Source: Pseudomonadota bacterium
Lineage (GTDB): Bacteria > Pseudomonadota > Alphaproteobacteria > Sphingomonadales > Sphingomonadaceae
Direction: 5' to 3'
Length of the DNA: 9,205 bases
Assembly: GCA_023424275.1 (NCBI GenBank)
Contig: JAFAED010000045.1
Span: 1-9,205, forward strand
The notes below the pieces were generated by a model. That model made no database searches, was not told the DNA's origin, and was given only the letters and a program-made list of their open reading frames with translations. Positions 6,642 through 9,205 of this stretch are shown here, piece by piece. The translations under genes were made by a program, and so were the position numbers. Numbering within the stretch: the stretch's first letter is position 1; every line of letters begins with the position of its first letter.

Positions 6642-7336
6642 CGGTTGCCGGCAAACTGGCCGCTGCCGAACAACAGGTCGTGCGACCCGTCGTGGGCGAT
6701 AATGCCGCGCTGTTCCGCATCCGAAAGCGGGAGCAGGCCGGCGATCACCGCAGGCCGCACGATGATCGTTTCGTACCAGCATTGCACATGGGGATAGGTC
6801 GCGAGATCGACCCCATGCCGCTCGTGCCGGCGCACCCATGGGAAGCAGGCGATATCGGCAATGCCATATTCGCCGGCCAGAAAGGGCGTCTGCGCCAGAC
6901 GCGCGTCCATCACGCGATAAAGCCGCGCGACCTCGGCCGTGTATCGCTCTACCGCGTAAGGGATATCCTCCTTCGCATAGTGCCGGAAATGATGCGCCTG
7001 CCCGGCCATCGGTCCAAGGCCGCCCATCTGGAACATCAGCCATTCCATGACGGCGATGCGATCGCGGTCCGTCGACGGCAGAAAGCGTCCGGTTTTCCGC
7101 GCGAGATAGAACAGGATGGCCCCCGATTCGAAAACCGATATCGGCCGGCCGTCGGGGCCGTCGGGATCGACGATGGCCGGGATCTTGTTGTTCGGACTGA
7201 TCGCCAGAAAGTCCGGATCGAACTGTTCCCCCTTGCCGATATCGACCGGCACGACCCGGTAAGGCAGCCCGACCTCTTCGAGCATGATCGAAATCTTGTA
7301 TCCGTTGGGCGTTGCCCACATGAACAGGTCGATCAT
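6638..7336 (-). CDS. Nu-class glutathione S-transferase (YfcG-like)
   Basis: A 232-residue protein closely resembling E. coli YfcG, a GSH-dependent disulfide-bond reductase of the Nu/Ure2p-like class. The N-terminus MIDLFMWATPNGYKIS carries the functional Thr9 and Asn11. The thioredoxin-like domain has S-P-N-N-K-I-P-A-I-V-D (47-57) and the gamma-glutamyl binding F-E-S-G-A-I-L (69-75). The helical domain contains Q-M-G-G-L-G-P-M and A-D-I-A-C-F-P-W. Family enzymes bind two GSH or GSSG and reduce disulfides. A related Nu-class enzyme of Novosphingobium aromaticivorans acts as a glutathione lyase in aryl-ether breakdown, so a catabolic role is plausible. The ATG at 7336 is chosen because GAGGA (7342-7346) lies 5 nt upstream and YfcG starts at this residue. 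The GTG four codons earlier overlaps that site and the previous stop. It is not a zeta-class maleylacetoacetate isomerase by motif. Confidence 0.92.
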   Translation of the reverse strand: MIDLFMWATPNGYKISIMLEEVGLPYRVVPVDIGKGEQFDPDFLAISPNNKIPAIVDPDGPDGRPISVFESGAILFYLARKTGRFLPSTDRDRIAVMEWLMFQMGGLGPMAGQAHHFRHYAKEDIPYAVERYTAEVARLYRVMDARLAQTPFLAGEYGIADIACFPWVRRHERHGVDLATYPHVQCWYETIIVRPAVIAGLLPLSDAEQRGIIAHDGSHDLLFGSGQFAGNR

Positions 7337-7341
7337 CGGAA

Positions 7342-7346
7342 TCCTC
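7342..7346 (-). promoter_or_regulatory. Ribosome binding site that decides the YfcG-like GST start
   Basis: GAGGA 5 nt before the ATG at 7336. It overlaps the stop codon of the preceding GST (7345-7347) and favours this ATG over the GTG at 7346-7348. Confidence 0.55.
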
Positions 7347-7947
7347 ACGGCCTGGTCGCGCGAAGCGATGGGCGACTACGGACCTTGTCATACCAGTCGG
7401 CGAGCGCCGGACGGTCGGCGAAGCTGTCATGATAGACGCCGCGAAATTCGATCCATTCGACCGCGCAGACGAGCGCGAGTTGGCCGATGTTGAACGGCCC
7501 GGACAGAAGCCCGCCGTCGCCCTCGATCGCATCGAGCGCCGCAATCAGCTTGCCGCGATGCGCATCGACCCAGTCGGGCCAGCGTATGCCTTCCGGGCGC
7601 AGCCCTTCGAGCCGGCAGGCGATCCCCGCCTCGATGATCCCGTCGGCAAGCGCGTGCAGCGTCAGCGCCGTCCAGCGCATATCGTCGCGCGGGAACAATA
7701 TGCCGCTGCCGATGCTATCGAAATATTCCGCAATCACCGCGGAATCGACGATGCGCCGACCGTCGGCGAGCTGGAGAACCGGAACCTTGCCGAGCGGGTT
7801 TTCGCGCGACAGTTCCGGAATATGATTGGTCGGGACCGTCATCTGGGTGATTTCGACGGCCTCGACGTCGCGTTCGACGCCTGCCTCGGCCGCCGCAGCA
7901 CGCGCCTTGCGGGCGAACGGGGACGCGGCTGTATAGAATAATTTCAT
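7345..7947 (-). CDS. YibF-like glutathione S-transferase
   Basis: A 200-residue GST matching the E. coli YibF type in length and in both domains. The N-terminus MKLFYTAASPFARKARAAA places Ser9 at the GSH-thiol position. N-P-L-G-K-V-P-V-L (50-58) provides the cis-proline, and I-V-D-S-A-V-I-A-E-Y (66-75) the gamma-glutamyl site. The C-terminal domain has L-A-D-G-I-I-E-A-G and a C-A-V-E-W-I-E-F-R-G segment, as YibF does. The ATG at 7947 is preceded by GGGAGA, 7 nt away, and lies 14 nt after the dioxygenase stop, so it is almost certainly cotranscribed with it. A GST directly downstream of homogentisate dioxygenase would normally be maleylacetoacetate isomerase. The zeta signature S-S-x-S-x-R-V-R-I-A is absent here, so an isomerase function is an inference from position only. 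The activity of YibF-type GSTs is poorly known. Confidence 0.92.
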   Translation of the reverse strand: MKLFYTAASPFARKARAAAAEAGVERDVEAVEITQMTVPTNHIPELSRENPLGKVPVLQLADGRRIVDSAVIAEYFDSIGSGILFPRDDMRWTALTLHALADGIIEAGIACRLEGLRPEGIRWPDWVDAHRGKLIAALDAIEGDGGLLSGPFNIGQLALVCAVEWIEFRGVYHDSFADRPALADWYDKVRSRPSLRATRP

Positions 7948-7961
7948 CGTCTGCTCTCCCG

Positions 7962-9205
7962 TCAGGAAACCCGGCCGCGCACAAAACCCTGCCAGCACGC
8001 ATCATAATCTTTCTGAAGAAGCCCGGTATCGAGCGCCCATCGGGTCGGGCGGATGACGTGCCGGCTCTCGAGCATGAAGGCCAGCGTGTCCTTGACCTTG
8101 TGGGGCGCCAGTTCGGCGACCGTTGCCTTTTCGACGCTTTCACGGTCGGGGCCATGCGCCGTCATGCAATTGTGCAGGCTGGCACCGCCCGGATCGAAGC
8201 CCTTGGCCTTCGCATCATGGACGCCCTGAATCAGCCCCATGAACTCGCTCATCACATTGCGGTGGAACCACGGTGGCCTGAACGTGTCCTCCGCGACCAT
8301 CCAGCGCGGCGGGAATATGACGAAATCGCAATTGGCCGTCCCGGGCGATTCCGACGGGCTGGTAAGAACCGTATAAATCGACGGATCGGGATGGTCGAAA
8401 CTGACGGTGTTGATCGCGTTGAAACGGCGCAGATCATAACGATACGGTGCCAGATTGCCGTGCCAGCCGACGACGTCGAAGGGCGAATGGGCAATCGTCG
8501 TTGACCATAGCCGCCCCTGAAATTTCTGCACATGCAGATGCGGCTCCTCGCGGTCCTCGAACCAGGCGACCGGGGTTTCGAAATCGCGCAGGTTCGCAAG
8601 GCCCGCGGTCCCGATCGGGCCCAATTCGGGCAACCGGAACATCTCGCCGTAATTCTCGCAGATATAGCCCCGCGCGGCGCCGTCCGGCAATTCGACCTTG
8701 AACTTGAGGCCGCGCGGGATGAGCCCGATCTGCAACGGTTCGAGCGTGAAGCGGCCCTGTTCGGTGGTGACGATCAATCGTCCCTGCTGCGGTATGATCA
8801 GCAGTTCGCCATCGGAAGAGGAGAATATCTTCCGCTCCATCGAGGCATTCGCCGCATACATATGAATGCCGACGCCCGTCCCGTTCGCGATGTCGCCATT
8901 GCCGCCGAAGGTGACGATGCCGTCGACGAAATCGGTCGGGACGTCGGGAACGGGGAAGCTGTCCCAGCGCAAACGATCGGGCGGAAGGTCGAGGTTCGGA
9001 AAGGGTGCGGTGCGCATCCCCTGCCCGCCGGCATAGGGCTCGAAACGCCCATGCTGTGCCGACGGCATCAGGCGGTACAGCCAGACACGCCGGTTTTCCG
9101 CTCGCCGGACCGTGAAGGCGCTGCCCGATATGACTTCGACATGCAGTCCGAATTTGGTGCGTTGCGGACTGTTCCGTCCGACGGGAAGCGCGCCCGCGAC
9201 CGCTT
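7962..9205 (-). CDS. hmgA: Homogentisate 1,2-dioxygenase, 5' end off the right edge
   Basis: 413 residues are visible; about 20 N-terminal residues lie beyond the window. Homogentisate dioxygenase is a non-heme Fe(II) cupin enzyme that opens the ring of homogentisate to maleylacetoacetate. The visible start reads [11 protein letters not shown], then S-G-S-A-F-T-V-R and W-L-Y-R-L-M-P-S, the family N-terminus. The iron ligands are in F-H-R-N-V-M-S-E-F (visible residues 314 and 320) and T-A-H-G-P-D (350), with the proton-relay His in F-D-H-P-D-P-S (271). Their spacing is identical to human HGD His335, Glu341, His371 and His292. F-V-I-F-P-P-R-W and S-E-F-M-G-L-I are also present. All catalytic residues are intact. 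It heads the visible operon, and its promoter and start lie outside the window. The ATG at 9068 is internal and not the true start. A substituted homogentisate as substrate is possible. Confidence 0.96.
   Translation of the reverse strand, partial: AVAGALPVGRNSPQRTKFGLHVEVISGSAFTVRRAENRRVWLYRLMPSAQHGRFEPYAGGQGMRTAPFPNLDLPPDRLRWDSFPVPDVPTDFVDGIVTFGGNGDIANGTGVGIHMYAANASMERKIFSSSDGELLIIPQQGRLIVTTEQGRFTLEPLQIGLIPRGLKFKVELPDGAARGYICENYGEMFRLPELGPIGTAGLANLRDFETPVAWFEDREEPHLHVQKFQGRLWSTTIAHSPFDVVGWHGNLAPYRYDLRRFNAINTVSFDHPDPSIYTVLTSPSESPGTANCDFVIFPPRWMVAEDTFRPPWFHRNVMSEFMGLIQGVHDAKAKGFDPGGASLHNCMTAHGPDRESVEKATVAELAPHKVKDTLAFMLESRHVIRPTRWALDTGLLQKDYDACWQGFVRGRVS

Noticed and set aside
5592..6797. 401-codon open frame on the plus strand
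   Set aside because: It is the antisense shadow of the enolase gene, Arg/Gln-rich, with no family resemblance.
5562..7544. 660-codon minus-strand frame suggesting an extended enolase
   Set aside because: The upstream part runs out of frame through the two GST genes. The enolase starts at 6641, where the family N-terminus begins.
1..9205. tRNA/rRNA genes, CRISPR array, insertion sequence or transposase
   Set aside because: No cloverleaf, rRNA motif, regularly spaced direct repeats, transposase-like protein or terminal inverted repeats were recognised by eye.

Overview
The window is GC-rich DNA (about 60-65% over most coding stretches by eye). All eight complete genes and the two edge-truncated ones lie on the minus strand. 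The protein types point to an alphaproteobacterium, most likely a sphingomonad: a GSH-dependent aromatic-degradation flavour, a Rieske-type ferredoxin reductase close to sphingomonad RedA2/ArR types, and an ArsR-SRPBCC pair. The taxonomic call is an inference from protein flavour only.

Layout in transcription order (right to left). A homogentisate 1,2-dioxygenase enters from the right edge without its first ~20 residues. It is followed by a YibF-like glutathione S-transferase, a YfcG-like (Nu-class) glutathione S-transferase and a mandelate racemase-type enolase. These four are packed with gaps of 14 and 8 nt and one 4-bp overlap. A 128-nt gap follows; it carries a possible 12-codon leader ORF with its own strong Shine-Dalgarno sequence. 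Then come an alpha/beta hydrolase, a FAD/NADH ferredoxin reductase, and leuC and leuD, the large and small subunits of an isopropylmalate isomerase-type hydro-lyase. Beyond leuD lie about 390 nt without an intact gene. This stretch holds the decayed 3' end of an alpha/beta hydrolase gene and a promoter for a separate small operon, an ArsR-type repressor plus an AHSA1/SRPBCC protein that runs off the left edge.

Read as a unit, the right 8 kb looks like a catabolic operon centred on ring cleavage of homogentisate or a substituted homogentisate. The usual partners, a zeta-class maleylacetoacetate isomerase and fumarylacetoacetase, are not seen here. In their place are two GSTs of other classes, an alpha/beta hydrolase and a LeuCD-type hydratase. 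One coherent but unproven reading is that hydrolysis of the ring-cleavage product gives a maleate- or citraconate-type diacid, which LeuCD hydrates. The enolase and the ferredoxin reductase (no ferredoxin or oxygenase visible) would serve other steps. Only homogentisate dioxygenase can be named with high specificity; the substrates of the others are open.
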